Source: Clostridium sp. (GTDB taxonomy: Bacteria; Bacillota; Clostridia; Clostridiales; Clostridiaceae). From it: a stretch of DNA of 35,875 nt. The translations under genes and the position numbers were made by a program. The DNA is taken from the NCBI RefSeq assembly GCF_026168755.1, contig NZ_JAPFDR010000034.1, positions 1 through 35,875 of the forward strand, in the 5' to 3' direction. This document shows, in pieces, positions 16,321-27,600 of the stretch. Numbering within the stretch: the first letter of the stretch is position 1; each line of letters begins with the position of its first letter. The notes beneath the pieces are model-generated. The model ran no database searches. It was not told the DNA's origin and worked only from the letters and a program-made list of their open reading frames with translations.

Positions 16321-17001
16321 ATATCCAACTCCAACTTCAGTTAATAAAAATCTTGGGTTTGCTGGTTCTTTTTCAATCTTTCTTCTTATATTAGCCATAA
16401 AAACTCTTAATGATTGATTTTCTCCTCCAACTACTCCCCCCCAGACTTCTTTAATAATATAGTTATGTGTTAATACCTTGCCAGCATGTCTTACTAATAA
16501 AGAAAATATTTTAAACTCAATCGGTGTAAAATGTACTTCTTCTCCATTAAGAAATATTCTTCTTTTTTCTAAGTCAACTTCAAGTCCACCAACATTATAT
16601 TCGTTAACTTCTTCTATCATATCCTTACTTCTATTTATTCTTCTAAGTAAAACTCTGACTCTTGCAAGTAGTTCCCCCATACTAAATGGCTTTGATAAAT
16701 AATCATCAGCACCTAAATCTAATGCTTCTATTTTATCTCTATCTTGACCTCTAGCTGATACTACAATTATTGGCACTTCCTTAAATTGTCTGACCTTACG
16801 TATAATTTCAATGCCATCCATATCAGGTAATCCTAAATCTAAAACTATGAGTTCTGGATTATAAGACATAAATAAAGCCAAAGCATCATTGCCATTTGAA
16901 CTTTCTAAAACCTTATACCCCTGTGTTGTTAATGAAATCTTCATAAAATTTCTTATAGCTTTTTCATCTTCAACTACTAAAATCATAACATTATTATTCA
17001 T
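16303..17001 (-). CDS. kdpE: Potassium response regulator KdpE
   Basis: OmpR-family response regulator that activates the kdp operon when phosphorylated by KdpD. 232 residues. The receiver domain covers about 5-120, with the acidic pocket E11/D12, phospho-acceptor D55 (LDLGLPD) and the conserved lysine in DDYLSKPF. The winged-helix DNA-binding domain covers about 130-230 (HFTPIEFKIFSLLVRHAGKV). The ATG at 17001 follows GGAGAT. It lies 66 nt after kdpD and is the last gene of the cluster. Candidate target repeats are found upstream of kdpF. Confidence 0.96.
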   Translation of the reverse strand: MNNNVMILVVEDEKAIRNFMKISLTTQGYKVLESSNGNDALALFMSYNPELIVLDLGLPDMDGIEIIRKVRQFKEVPIIVVSARGQDRDKIEALDLGADDYLSKPFSMGELLARVRVLLRRINRSKDMIEEVNEYNVGGLEVDLEKRRIFLNGEEVHFTPIEFKIFSLLVRHAGKVLTHNYIIKEVWGGVVGGENQSLRVFMANIRRKIEKEPANPRFLLTEVGVGYRLVDE

Positions 17002-17067
17002 TGCTATCTCCTATAAATAAATTTACTTCTCTAAGTAAAATAAATAGTTAATTTTCTTTTTAAAATT

Positions 17068-19788
17068 TTAATTTAAAGGTAGATTAAATATAAATCTAGC
17101 TCCACATTCTTTATTGTTTTTTACAAATATCTCTCCTCCATGTGCTAAAACAATTGACCTACATATTGATAACCCTAATCCAACACCTCTTCTAGAGTCT
17201 GCATTATTTTTATTTCCTTTATAAAAAATTTCAAATATATGATTAATATCTTCTTTATTTATTCCAGGTCCATTATCACTTATCTCAAAATACACACTAT
17301 TTTTTTTACTATAAATCTTTATATTAATCTCTGATTGCCCTGGTGTATATTTTATAGCATTGTCAACTAAATTTATTATAACTTGTTCTATAAGTTTTCC
17401 ATCCATAGGTACAAATAGAACCTCTTTAGGCATATCTATACTTAATTTATGATTGTTTAACCTACTTTTTAAATGCTGAATTGATTCTGATACTATCTCC
17501 TCAACTATTTCTTGTGATTTTTTAATTTCTAATTTTCCACTTTCAATCCTAGTCATACTCAATAAGTTTTCAACAAGTCTTATTAACCATTCTGAGTCAT
17601 AATTAATTTCCTTTACAAGCTCAAGTATAGTATCACCTGTTAATTCATTAAATGAAGATAAAATTAAACTACTAGATCCCTCTATGCCTGTTAATGGAGT
17701 TCTTAAATCATGAGATATAGCCCTTAGCAAATTACCTCTTAATTGCTCTCTTTCAAATTCTAACTTTGTTTCTTCTTTTTCTCTAACTAATTCTACTCTA
17801 TCTAAAGCTAATGACATTTGTGCAACTACTGCATCCATTAAACTAATATCATCTTTATCAATATCTTCATCTCCCCAAAAAACTCCAATAACTCCAAATA
17901 CCTTTTCCTTAACTATAATAGGCATATAATAAACTTCACTACCATTATGTGTATCAGTTCCTCTTCCTGCATTTTTTCTATTATTTAATACCCAATAAGC
18001 TATTTCAAAGTTTTTATCTCCTTTTAATTTATCTTGATTAAAGTTTGTATTTATATTTTTTATAATATAGTTTCCTGTTAATATTCCATCTTTAGCTTCA
18101 TAGCATATAATATCTCTTCTTAACCCTTGTGAAAGATGATTAACTCCTGTGCTAATTATCCTTTCTTCACTTGATAAATTAATAAAACTTCTACTTATCT
18201 CATATAACATTTGTGCTGCTTCTTCTCTTTTTTCAAACATATCAGACTGCTCTTTAATTCTAGTTGTTAATGTTGATGTTATAGTTGCAACTAAAATAAA
18301 GAAAGGAAATGTAACTAAATAAGTAGGATCATCAAATCCTAATGTTAATTTAGGTTTTGTAAATAAAAGGTTAAAAATAAAAACATTTATAAAGGCAAAT
18401 ATTACACCTATAGCATATCCCTTTGTATTAACCGAAATAAATAATATAGCTAAAATATATACTAATAATATATTTGCTTCTGCAAACCCTAAGTAATTTA
18501 TTATTATAGAAATTGTTGAAGCTATTATCGAAAAAGCAATCCCTATTAGTACATCATTTTTAGTAAATACTACTTTCTCTTTTATACTGCTAGTATTGGT
18601 CATATTAAATGATAACTTTTTATCAGTCCTTGACTCTATCCAAGTTGGAATTACATGAACCTCTATATATTTTACCTTTTCTATTAATTTATCTACTATA
18701 TCTTTTCTATTTACTCTTAATAAAGCTTTTTTTCTTAAGACATTTCTTCCAATTATTATCTTAGTTATATTTCTATAATTGCAAAATTTAATTATAGTAT
18801 CTATAACATTATCACCATGAACTATTTCTACAATTCCGCCTAACCTTTCAGCTAATTTTATATGATCCTTTAATCTCTTTTTTTCTTGTGTCGTCATATT
18901 CTTAGAATTTAAATTACCTACATATAGTGCTATCCATTCTGTTTTATATGATGCTGCCATTCTTGAAGTTGCTCTTATTACCTTTGCCGAAGAAGGCGAT
19001 GCACTTATACAAGCAACTATCTTCTCCTTAGTAGGTAATATATTTATATTACCCTTTGATAATCTTGAAATTTGAACAACACTATTAACTGTATCAGCTG
19101 TTTTTCTTAAAGATAACTCTCTTAATGCTTTTAAGTTATCATCAGTGAAAAAATTGCTCTTTGCCTTATCAACATTTTCCTTTTTATATATTTTTCCTTC
19201 ATCAAATCTTGCTTTTAAATCATCTGTTGCTATATCAATAAGTTCTATCTTCTCAGCTTTATCAACTATATAATCTGGAACTGTTTCTTTTACAAATATC
19301 CCTGTAATACTAGCTATAACATCATTTAAACTTTCCAGATGTTGAACATTTAATGTAGTATAAACATTTATACCAGCCTCTAAAAGTTCCTCTATATCTT
19401 GCCACCTCTTGCCATGTCTAAAATTAGGTGGATTAGTATGAGGTAGTTCATCCAATAATAGAACCTCTGGATTTCTTTGCAATGCAGAATTAAGGTCAAA
19501 TTCTTGAATAATTACACCTTTATATTCCACTCTTCGTGTTGGTAAAACTTCTAGTCCATCAATTAATGCTAATGTATCTTTTCTTGTATGTCTTTCTATA
19601 TATCCTACTACTACATCAGTATTATTCCTTTTTAATTCATGTGCTTCTTGAAGCATAGCATAGGTTTTTCCAACTCCCGCTGCATATCCAAAAAAAACTT
19701 TTAACTTTCCTCTTTTTAAATATATTTCTTCATCTTTAACTTTTTTTAATAACTGCCTAGAATCTGGTCTATTATCTACTTCCATCAT
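17068..19788 (-). CDS. kdpD: Potassium/turgor sensor histidine kinase KdpD
   Basis: Membrane sensor kinase controlling kdpFABC. About 906 residues with the full KdpD plan: N-terminal KdpD domain (about 20-230) with Walker A GYAAGVGKT and Walker-B-like LLLDELPHTN, a Usp-like domain (about 255-375), a four-helix DUF4118 membrane block (about 410-510), a GAF-like domain (about 525-665), then HisKA with the phospho-histidine in ISHDLRTPL (about H693) and the HATPase domain (NLVDNAIKYTP, DNGPGI, GVGLGLS). The likely start is the ATG at 19788 after GGGGTG. A GTG at 19797 falls within that site. It is separated from kdpC by 130 nt containing a hairpin, so sensor expression may be set apart from the pump. 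Confidence 0.96.
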   Translation of the reverse strand: MMEVDNRPDSRQLLKKVKDEEIYLKRGKLKVFFGYAAGVGKTYAMLQEAHELKRNNTDVVVGYIERHTRKDTLALIDGLEVLPTRRVEYKGVIIQEFDLNSALQRNPEVLLLDELPHTNPPNFRHGKRWQDIEELLEAGINVYTTLNVQHLESLNDVIASITGIFVKETVPDYIVDKAEKIELIDIATDDLKARFDEGKIYKKENVDKAKSNFFTDDNLKALRELSLRKTADTVNSVVQISRLSKGNINILPTKEKIVACISASPSSAKVIRATSRMAASYKTEWIALYVGNLNSKNMTTQEKKRLKDHIKLAERLGGIVEIVHGDNVIDTIIKFCNYRNITKIIIGRNVLRKKALLRVNRKDIVDKLIEKVKYIEVHVIPTWIESRTDKKLSFNMTNTSSIKEKVVFTKNDVLIGIAFSIIASTISIIINYLGFAEANILLVYILAILFISVNTKGYAIGVIFAFINVFIFNLLFTKPKLTLGFDDPTYLVTFPFFILVATITSTLTTRIKEQSDMFEKREEAAQMLYEISRSFINLSSEERIISTGVNHLSQGLRRDIICYEAKDGILTGNYIIKNINTNFNQDKLKGDKNFEIAYWVLNNRKNAGRGTDTHNGSEVYYMPIIVKEKVFGVIGVFWGDEDIDKDDISLMDAVVAQMSLALDRVELVREKEETKLEFEREQLRGNLLRAISHDLRTPLTGIEGSSSLILSSFNELTGDTILELVKEINYDSEWLIRLVENLLSMTRIESGKLEIKKSQEIVEEIVSESIQHLKSRLNNHKLSIDMPKEVLFVPMDGKLIEQVIINLVDNAIKYTPGQSEINIKIYSKKNSVYFEISDNGPGINKEDINHIFEIFYKGNKNNADSRRGVGLGLSICRSIVLAHGGEIFVKNNKECGARFIFNLPLN

Positions 19789-19853
19789 GATTATCACCCC
19801 AGCTAAGAAATACTTATTTTCTATCTATCAAATTCTCTTTTAAAAATAAATTA

Positions 19854-19887
19854 ATAATATCCCCAATAAAACTATTAAGGATATTAT
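19854..19887 (-). terminator. Hairpin between kdpC and kdpD (partial terminator)
   Basis: ATAATATCC (19854-19862) pairs with GGATATTAT (19879-19887). On the minus strand T-rich sequence follows. It could reduce read-through from kdpFABC into kdpDE. Confidence 0.5.
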
Positions 19888-19918
19888 AATCATAATTTAC
19901 TCTCTTTTCCATTAATTT

Positions 19919-20491
19919 TTATTCTTGAATTTCATCTAATCTTAAATTTAATTCAACTACATTAACATAAGTTTCTCCAAAGAATCCTAAAACTCTTTTT
20001 TGCTTTAGTTCATCTACTATACTTTGTACATCTTCTTCACTCATATTTCTTGCTTCTGCAACTCTCTTTACTTGATATTCAGCAGCTGCTAATGATATAT
20101 CTGGATCTAAACCACTACCTGAAGCTGTTACTAAATCTACTGGTATTTCTTCATCTGTTCCATTATATTTTTGTAACTCTTCAACTCGTTTTGCTATAAT
20201 TTCTTCTAATTCATCTCCTGCTGGTGTCTTATTAGAACCAGCTCCCCCAACTCCATTATAAGAGTAATCTACTGTTGCTGATGGTCTTCCCCAGAAATAT
20301 TCTGGAGAGGTAAAGTTTTGTCCTATAAGCTTTGATGCCACTACTTCTCCATCTTTTACTATTAAACTTCCATTAGCTTTATCTTTAAAAAATGTTTGAG
20401 CACATACAGTTATAAAAGTTGGATATATAATTCCTACAATTAATGTAAATATCAATAAAACACCTAAAGACTTTTTAAATATTTTCCACAT
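19919..20491 (-). CDS. kdpC: Potassium-transporting ATPase subunit KdpC
   Basis: Single-span accessory subunit of the Kdp pump. 190 residues: one membrane helix (about 8-29) and an extracytoplasmic domain with the family motifs FTSPEYFWGRPSA, GAGSNKTP and VTASGSGLDPDIS. These conserved stretches are all present, so it looks functional. The ATG at 20491 follows GGGGG. It starts 11 nt after kdpB. Confidence 0.97.
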   Translation of the reverse strand: MWKIFKKSLGVLLIFTLIVGIIYPTFITVCAQTFFKDKANGSLIVKDGEVVASKLIGQNFTSPEYFWGRPSATVDYSYNGVGGAGSNKTPAGDELEEIIAKRVEELQKYNGTDEEIPVDLVTASGSGLDPDISLAAAEYQVKRVAEARNMSEEDVQSIVDELKQKRVLGFFGETYVNVVELNLRLDEIQE

Positions 20492-20502
20492 AATGTATCC
20501 CC

Positions 20503-22563
20503 CTAAAATATACCTAAAAGATTTATTATAATATCAATTAACTTTATTGCTATAAATGGTATTATCATTCCGCCCAATCCATAAACTAATAAATTCTTCT
20601 TTAAAAGCTTATGTGCTGGTGCTTCAGAGTACTTAACTCCCTTTAATGAAAGTGGTATTAATGCTACAATAATTAATGCATTATAAATAACTGCTGATAA
20701 AATAGCACTTTCTGGACTAGATAATCTCATAATATTAAGTTTATCTAATACTGGAAATATACTCATAAATAATGGTGGTATTATAGCAAAATACTTAGCT
20801 ACATCATTTGCAATACTAAATGTTGTAAGAGCTCCTCTTGTCATTAATAATTGCTTGCCTATTTTAACAATTTCAATTAACTTAGTTGGACTTGAGTCTA
20901 AATCCACCATGTTACCAGCTTCTTTAGCAGCTTGTGTTCCTGAATTCATTGCTACTGCTACATCTGCTTGCGCAAGTGCTGGAGCATCATTTGTACCATC
21001 ACCAGTCATTGCAACTATGTGCCCAGCTTGTTGATATTCAACAATTAAATTAAGCTTAGCTTCTGGAGTAGCTTCTGCTAAATAAGTGTCAACTCCTGCT
21101 TCTGCTGCTATAGCTGCTGCAGTTAATGGATTATCTCCAGTAATCATTACTGTCTTAATTCCCATCTCTCTCAAATCACTAAATTTCTCTTTAACACCTG
21201 ATTTAATAACATCCTTTAAATATACAACCCCCAAAACCCTTTCATTCTCAACAACAACTAAAGGAGTTCCACCTTTTCTAGATATTCCTTTAACTATAAC
21301 ATTACATTCATTTGGATATTCTCCGCCTAAATTTTTGACATATTCCTTAATTGCTGATTCTGATCCTTTTCTTATTGTTCTATTTTTATAATTCATACCA
21401 CTCATCTTTGTTCTTGCTGTAAATGGTACAAATTCACCTTCTTCATTTCCCTCTTCCTTAAAGCTATATTGACTTTTAGCTAATTCTACTATACTTTTAC
21501 CTTCTGGTGTTTTATCTGCTAATGAACTTAATGCTGCTACTTCAGCTAACTCTTCTACTGATATATTTTCTAATGGTATAAATTCCGCTGCTTGTCTATT
21601 CCCTAAAGTTATCGTTCCTGTTTTATCTAGTAACAATACATCTACATCTCCAGCCGCTTCTATAGCTCTACCTGAAGTAGCTAAAACATTAGCGCTAGTT
21701 AATCTGCTCATTCCCGCTATTCCAATTGAAGATAATAATGCTCCAATTGTTGTAGGTGCTAGGCAAACTAATAATGCAATTAATGAAAGTATTGATATTG
21801 ATTCACCTACTCCATTTAACTTAACTGCAAAATCACCAAATACATAAAGTGTTGATGTTATTACTAAAAATATTATTGTTAATGCTACTAATAATATTTG
21901 AAGTGCAATTTCATTAGGTGTCTTCTTCCTTGAAGCTCCTTCAACCATAGAAATCATTTTATCTAAAAAACTTTCTCCACTACCTGCTGTAACCTTCATT
22001 ATTATCCAGTCTGAAACAACAGTTGTTCCACCAGTTACAGAACTTCTATCTCCACCATCTTCTCTTATAACCGGTGCACTTTCTCCTGTTATAGCACTTT
22101 CATCTACTGATGCTATCCCCTCAATAACTTCTCCATCTGCTGGTATTTGTTCTCCAGCTTTAACTAATACAATATCACCCTTTACTAAATCAGAAGACTT
22201 AACTACATCTCCAACCCTATCAACTATATCCCTTAACCTTCTACACATTACATCTTTTTTTGCTGCTCTTAATGATTCTGCTTGTGCCTTTCCCCTACCT
22301 TCTGCAATTGCTTCAGCAAAGTTTGCAAATAAAACTGTAAACCAAAGAAATAATGTTATTAAAAAAGTAAAGAATCTATCATTACTTTCATTATCTTTAA
22401 AGAAAGATGCTAAAAAAATAACTGTTGTTAGCATCGAACCTATATATACTACAAACATTACCGGATTTCTATACTGTACACTTGGTGATAACTTTTTAAA
22501 AGATTCTTTAAGTGCATCTTTCATTATATTACTATCCATAAAAGCTTGTTTCTTTTTACTCAT
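20503..22563 (-). CDS. kdpB: Potassium-transporting P-type ATPase subunit KdpB
   Basis: Catalytic subunit of the high-affinity K+ pump, a P-type ATPase. 686 residues. Visible motifs are TGES (159-162), the phosphorylation site DKTGT (D313) and the hinge [11 protein letters not shown]. Membrane helices lie near 35-55, 62-82, 217-243, 253-280 and the C-terminus. S162 in TGES corresponds to the serine that is phosphorylated to switch off the E. coli pump, so that control could exist here. The ATG at 22563 follows AGAGGG. It lies 29 nt downstream of kdpA. Confidence 0.98.
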   Translation of the reverse strand: MSKKKQAFMDSNIMKDALKESFKKLSPSVQYRNPVMFVVYIGSMLTTVIFLASFFKDNESNDRFFTFLITLFLWFTVLFANFAEAIAEGRGKAQAESLRAAKKDVMCRRLRDIVDRVGDVVKSSDLVKGDIVLVKAGEQIPADGEVIEGIASVDESAITGESAPVIREDGGDRSSVTGGTTVVSDWIIMKVTAGSGESFLDKMISMVEGASRKKTPNEIALQILLVALTIIFLVITSTLYVFGDFAVKLNGVGESISILSLIALLVCLAPTTIGALLSSIGIAGMSRLTSANVLATSGRAIEAAGDVDVLLLDKTGTITLGNRQAAEFIPLENISVEELAEVAALSSLADKTPEGKSIVELAKSQYSFKEEGNEEGEFVPFTARTKMSGMNYKNRTIRKGSESAIKEYVKNLGGEYPNECNVIVKGISRKGGTPLVVVENERVLGVVYLKDVIKSGVKEKFSDLREMGIKTVMITGDNPLTAAAIAAEAGVDTYLAEATPEAKLNLIVEYQQAGHIVAMTGDGTNDAPALAQADVAVAMNSGTQAAKEAGNMVDLDSSPTKLIEIVKIGKQLLMTRGALTTFSIANDVAKYFAIIPPLFMSIFPVLDKLNIMRLSSPESAILSAVIYNALIIVALIPLSLKGVKYSEAPAHKLLKKNLLVYGLGGMIIPFIAIKLIDIIINLLGIF

Positions 22564-22592
22564 AGCAAATTCCCTCTTTCTTTTACATTATA

Positions 22593-24335
22593 CTAAAATA
22601 ACATTTGTAAATGTTCTACTATTGGCCCCAAAGCTAATGCTGGAAAGAAGCTTAATGCTCCTATCATTAATACAACAATTATTAATAATGTTACAAATAC
22701 CCCATTATTTGTTGCTAATGTACCTGAAGAACTTGGTATATATTTTTTAGACGCTAATGAGCCTGCTATTGCAAGAACTAATAATATTGGTATAAACCTA
22801 GCCAATATCATTGCTATTCCCAATAAAATATTTAATGGAACTGTATTCGCTCCAAATCCAGCAAATGCACTACCATTATTATTACCTACCGAAGAAAGTG
22901 CATATAAAATTTCTGAGAATCCATGGGCTCCTCCATTGTTTAGACTCTCTTGTATTCCAGGTATTACACATACTATAGCCGTACCTATAACTACTATTAA
23001 TGGTGTAGTTATTACTGCTAATGATGCCATTTTCATTTCAAAAGGTTCTATTTTCTTACCTAAATACTCTGGCGTTCTCCCTACCATAAGACCTGAAATA
23101 AATACTGTCATAATCACAAATGCTAACATTCCATATAATCCTGAACCAACTCCACCGAATATTACTTCACCTAATTGCATTAATAACATTATTATTCCTC
23201 CACCTAATGGGGTATAAGAATCATGCATTGAATTTACTGATCCGTTTGAAGCTGCTGTTGTTGTAACAGCCCAGAAAGATGAACTTGCTATACCAAATCT
23301 AACCTCTTTTCCTTCCATATTACCTCCAGATTGCGCATCTGAATAACTAATATCAACTATTCCATTTTGTTCAATTTGAGGTGTAGCCTTTTGCTCTAAA
23401 ACTCCAACGCTAATTAAAGAAATTGCATAAATTATGAACATTGCCAAGAATATAGCTCGTCCCTGTTTTTTATCTTTAACCATATATCCAAAAGTAAAAC
23501 ATAATGCAACTGCAATTACCAATATAGATGTAACTTGAACTACATTTGATGCTAAAGTTGGATTTTCTAATGGATGTGCTGAGTTTGCTCCAAAGAACCC
23601 ACCACCATTTGTTCCTAATTGTTTAATTGCTATTTGACTAGCAGCAGGTCCACCTGGAATTATCTGAGTATCTATAACTGTACCATCTTCTAATGTATAT
23701 GGATCTATTAATTTAACTTCTTGATATTGCTTAAAGTTTTGAACAACACCTTGTGATACTAAAAATAAAGAAACTACTATTGATAGTGGTAATAAAATAT
23801 ATAATAATGACTTAGTTAAATCTACCCAAAAGTTTCCTATTTCCTTTGATTTTCTTTTCATAAATCCTCTTATAACAGCTATCAATACTGCAATACCAAC
23901 TGCTGCTGAAAGAAAGTTTTGAACTGATAACCCTAACATTTGAGTCAAATAACTTAATTGTGATTCACCACTATAAGCTTGCCAGTTTGTATTTGTTGCA
24001 AAACTTGTAGCTGTATTAAAAGCCAAATCTGCTGGAACATTACCTATACCTTCTGGGTTTAATGGCAAATATTTTTGAAATATCTGCAATAAATAAACTA
24101 CTATAAATCCTAATAAATTAAACATTAGTACAGATCCAGCATATTGCTTCCATCCCATTCCATTTTCTTCATCGATTTTTAGTATTCTATATAAAAATTT
24201 TTCAATAGGTCTTACTATTGGACTTAAAAATACCTTTTCACCTAAAAATACTTTCCCCATATATCTACCTAATGGTATTGCTAATAAAACTAAAATGACT
24301 GTATATATTATTATTTGCAAAATTACATTAATCAT
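22593..24335 (-). CDS. kdpA: Potassium-transporting ATPase subunit KdpA
   Basis: Channel-like K+-selective subunit of the Kdp pump. About 580 residues and about ten membrane helices. Selectivity-filter segments seen are NTATSFATNTNWQAYSGE, GTNGGGFFGANSAHPLENPT, a TAASNGSVNSMHD region and SSVGNNNGSAFAGF. I start it at the ATG at 24335, after AGGGGGG. A longer in-frame start at 24374 lies inside kdpF and would add a non-homologous leader. The start codon overlaps the kdpF stop as ATGA, indicating coupled translation. Confidence 0.97.
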   Translation of the reverse strand: MINVILQIIIYTVILVLLAIPLGRYMGKVFLGEKVFLSPIVRPIEKFLYRILKIDEENGMGWKQYAGSVLMFNLLGFIVVYLLQIFQKYLPLNPEGIGNVPADLAFNTATSFATNTNWQAYSGESQLSYLTQMLGLSVQNFLSAAVGIAVLIAVIRGFMKRKSKEIGNFWVDLTKSLLYILLPLSIVVSLFLVSQGVVQNFKQYQEVKLIDPYTLEDGTVIDTQIIPGGPAASQIAIKQLGTNGGGFFGANSAHPLENPTLASNVVQVTSILVIAVALCFTFGYMVKDKKQGRAIFLAMFIIYAISLISVGVLEQKATPQIEQNGIVDISYSDAQSGGNMEGKEVRFGIASSSFWAVTTTAASNGSVNSMHDSYTPLGGGIIMLLMQLGEVIFGGVGSGLYGMLAFVIMTVFISGLMVGRTPEYLGKKIEPFEMKMASLAVITTPLIVVIGTAIVCVIPGIQESLNNGGAHGFSEILYALSSVGNNNGSAFAGFGANTVPLNILLGIAMILARFIPILLVLAIAGSLASKKYIPSSSGTLATNNGVFVTLLIIVVLMIGALSFFPALALGPIVEHLQMLF

Positions 24336-24421
24336 AGATTTTCCCCCCTGACTAAGCAATAGACTAAGTAGCATAATAGTGAAACTACTAAAATGAATGA
24401 TATTAATACTAAAGCATCCAT
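24332..24421 (-). CDS. kdpF: KdpF, 29-residue membrane subunit
   Basis: Short peptide opening the kdp operon. The ATG at 24421 follows AAGGAGGAG. The frame encodes 29 residues starting MDALVLISFILVVSLLCYLV and ending CLVRGENL. It is one hydrophobic helix with the C-terminal basic end typical of KdpF, which stabilises the KdpABC complex. Its TGA overlaps the kdpA ATG. It is easy to miss by length cut-offs. Confidence 0.88.
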   Translation of the reverse strand: MDALVLISFILVVSLLCYLVYCLVRGENL

Positions 24422-24452
24422 ATTTACTCCTCCTTGATTTTTACTACACGTC

Positions 24453-24509
24453 TATAATATAATTTTGAAAATTAAGATGGTGTTAAGATATCTACATCTC
24501 ATGTTAAGA
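24453..24509 (-). promoter_or_regulatory. kdp promoter region with phased KdpE-like repeats
   Basis: Plus-strand TTAAGA occurs at 24472, 24483 and 24504, that is at 11- and 21-nt steps (one and two helical turns), upstream of kdpF. The minus strand reads TCTTAA. A -10-like TATATT/TATTAT lies at 24453-24462 with no good -35, as expected for an activator-dependent promoter. Phased direct repeats fit an OmpR-type regulator such as KdpE. Binding is inferred. Confidence 0.55.
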
Positions 24510-24555
24510 AAGTATAAAGATTCTTGTATTGAATAAATAACTATATAAATTAAAA

Positions 24556-24593
24556 GCTATCTCAAGGTTACTTTTTAATAACCTTTGAGATAG
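24556..24593 (-). terminator. Terminator of the GH2 surface enzyme gene
   Basis: GCTATCTCAAGGTTA (24556-24570) pairs with the segment 24578-24593 with one bulge. On the minus strand TTTTAATTTAT follows. It separates this gene from the kdp promoter. Confidence 0.8.
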
Positions 24594-24618
24594 CCTATTT
24601 CATTAATAAATATTATTT

Positions 24619-27600
24619 TTAATCTTCTTTTTTCTTTATCATACTAGCACCACAACCTACAAATAAAGACCCTAATGCTAATACTGTTGCTACTGAAGTA
24701 GCAGCCCCTGTTTTAGGTAGATTAGTAGCATTATTGCTATTATTATTTGTATTACTACCTACATTTCCACCATTATTTGTTGTTCCATTGTTATTTCCAC
24801 TATTTGAATTATTATTGTTATTTTCTGAATTTGATGCAATCAACCCTTCCATTGCTACTTCTAATTCATTTTCAACTTCCGTTATTTCTTCTTCAGTTGC
24901 ATTTTCATTAGTCATAACTACTTTTGCCTTTTTTAATGCACTTTCAACTTTTTCCCAAGTTTCCTCTGTGTAATTTTCTTTATTTAGAGCTTCAGCTTTA
25001 TTTATTAAATCTTCAAGTTTATCCTTACTTGGCTTTAATCTTAATTCTAAGTAAGCTCTTAATAAGTTATTATAAGCCATATCCACTTCTTCTTGAGTAG
25101 CTTCTTCATTTATTAATACCTTATTAGCTAATTCTAAATTCTTATCTAGATTTTCCCAAGTTGTGTATATATATTCATTTGAATTTAATCCACCTATCAT
25201 GGTTACAAGTTCTTGAAGCAATATCTTATTTACATCTTTCTTTACTAAAGTATTTATTGCATCTTGTAAATTATTAATTGCTTCTTCTATCTCATCAACA
25301 AGTGCATTTTCATCTTCATATACTTCTTTTGCTATACTCAATTTTGCTTGTAGATTTTCCCATGACTCCTTAGTGTAGTCATTTTTATTTAACTTCTCTA
25401 CTAACTCAATATTTACCTTAAGAGTTTCTTTATCTCCACCCTTAAACTCTAGCATCCAAATAGCATTTAATAATCTATCAGTAATTGCATCCACTTCCGC
25501 TTCAGTAGCCTTTTCATTAGCTAAAACAATCTTAGCATTTTCTAAAGAATCATTAAATTCTCTAACTACTGCAGGAACTACCCCTTCTAATGCTCCATCA
25601 GCCTTTACTTTTTCAGCATATTCAATTGTGTATTGTAGTAATGATTTATCAATAATATTTTCTTCATCTTCTCTTGATATTGCAATTGTATATCTTACCT
25701 CTTTTAATCCATCTTCTGACGTAATTACTACATCAAACTTTTCTTTACCATTAATAGCATAAGTAGATTTTTCACTGCTTTCCACTGTATAAACAGTTGT
25801 TACTGCTGCATTATTATTTACATCTACTGTTATCTCTGGTAAAGCTTCACCTTTCTTAAGTGCTAATGAGTAATCTAAAATTTCTGGATTAAATCCTTCT
25901 AAATCATTACCATTGACTTTAATAGATTTTACTTCAAAATCATTATTTGCCACTACTCTCTCTTCAAAAGCCTTAATTTCAGTTATACCTAATCCCATAT
26001 TTGATTGTGCATCCATTTTAATTCTTAATGCATAAGTTTTTACCATATCAAATGTGTAGTAATTAGTATCTGAACCTGATGTTGAACTTGGATTTGCAAC
26101 TAAATTAGTTACATTTCTCCAATTGTTTTCGTCATTTAATGGTGAATTAGTCTCTTCTAAAACATGAGCAGGATTTTCTGGCTTAACAATTTCATCACCA
26201 ACATAATATTGAATTGTTATATTACTAGGAATCTTTGTACCATTATCTTCAAAGAAATCAACTTCTAAATTGTTAATATATCTTTCTAATGGATCTGCAA
26301 CTCCAAATATAATGCCAACCCATTCACTAGAATTCTTATCTCCTCTTTTCCAATTTGACCATCTATTATTAGCTGCATTTGGATTATGTTCTATTAATCC
26401 ATCATTAACTTTTTCTATACTATCTTGAGATGCAGCATCTACCTTTGTATCATTAGTATATGATGCAATTGCCATTGGAAGATCATATCCATTTCTAGCT
26501 CTTGCTATATTGTCACCTTTAACAACATTAGAAGAAACTCTGATATTTGCCTTTACCTTACTATTTACACCATCAACAACTCCAGTTACTTCAAATACTC
26601 CTTCTTGTAATAATAATTCTTTATTATAATCTTCCCAAGCAACAGATAAATCTTTAGTACTTCCATCTGTATAATATGCCTTAACTGTATCTGGTAAATT
26701 TGGCTCAACACCTATATTAGTTACTAAAGATACATTTCCTAATGCAGAAATTCCTTTAACTATAACTTTAGCTGTTACCTTTAATTCTTGTCCTTCTACA
26801 CTACCCTTAACTTCAAATACACCATATTCATTATATTTTGATTCATCAATTTCATCCCAAGTTACTTCTACATCTCTTGGTAATCCAATATCAAAAGTAG
26901 CTTTGACCTTTGTTGGAAGTTCTGGTTTAACTCCCTTTTCAGTTTCAACAATAACTTTTTCATATGCTATTGCAGTTTTTTGTGCTGTATTTTCTAAAAT
27001 AGTGAAATTTATTGTATTACTAACTTTTGTTACACCTTTATAAGTTACTTCTGCATATAAACTTATATCACCGGCTGTATATGCTGAAAGTTTATTCCCA
27101 TCTATCTTTGCTTCTCCATTATTTTCAGATGTTACATAGTATTTTATATCTAAGTTAGACATTGCTACTGTGCTATTATCTTGTAACTTAGCATCTACAT
27201 TAATATCAACAACATCATCTTCTGTTATATCTTCTTTTGATAATGATATTTCTACATTATCTAATTTTGCTTCTTCTTCTCTGAATCTAATTGAATATAC
27301 ATTCTTAGTAACTCCATCTTCAGCAGTCACTAAAACTTTTGCTACTCCATTAGATGTAAGTGCAGGTACTATAAATACACTTGCATTATCTTTAGCTGTA
27401 GCCGAAACAACTGGAGTCTCAGAACCATAAGGAAGAACAACTGAATATTCTGTATTATTTTCTGTAAATCCTTCTATGGCAACTCCATTTACCTTTATAT
27501 CATTTAATAACGCTGTTCCTTTACTTACCATAACATTTGAGTATACCTCAAACTCAGTAAGACCAACCGCTTTATTTTCTGCTGTATCTTCTTTTAATAA

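Noticed and set aside
24422..24500. c-di-AMP or other riboswitch upstream of kdp
   Set aside because: The candidate leader after the -10 box is only about 30 nt, too short for a known potassium or c-di-AMP riboswitch.
24734..24973. Low-complexity Asn/Ser/Gly tract as a possible DNA repeat or mobile element edge
   Set aside because: It is the usual wall-spanning linker before LPKTG, and the reading frame continues through it.
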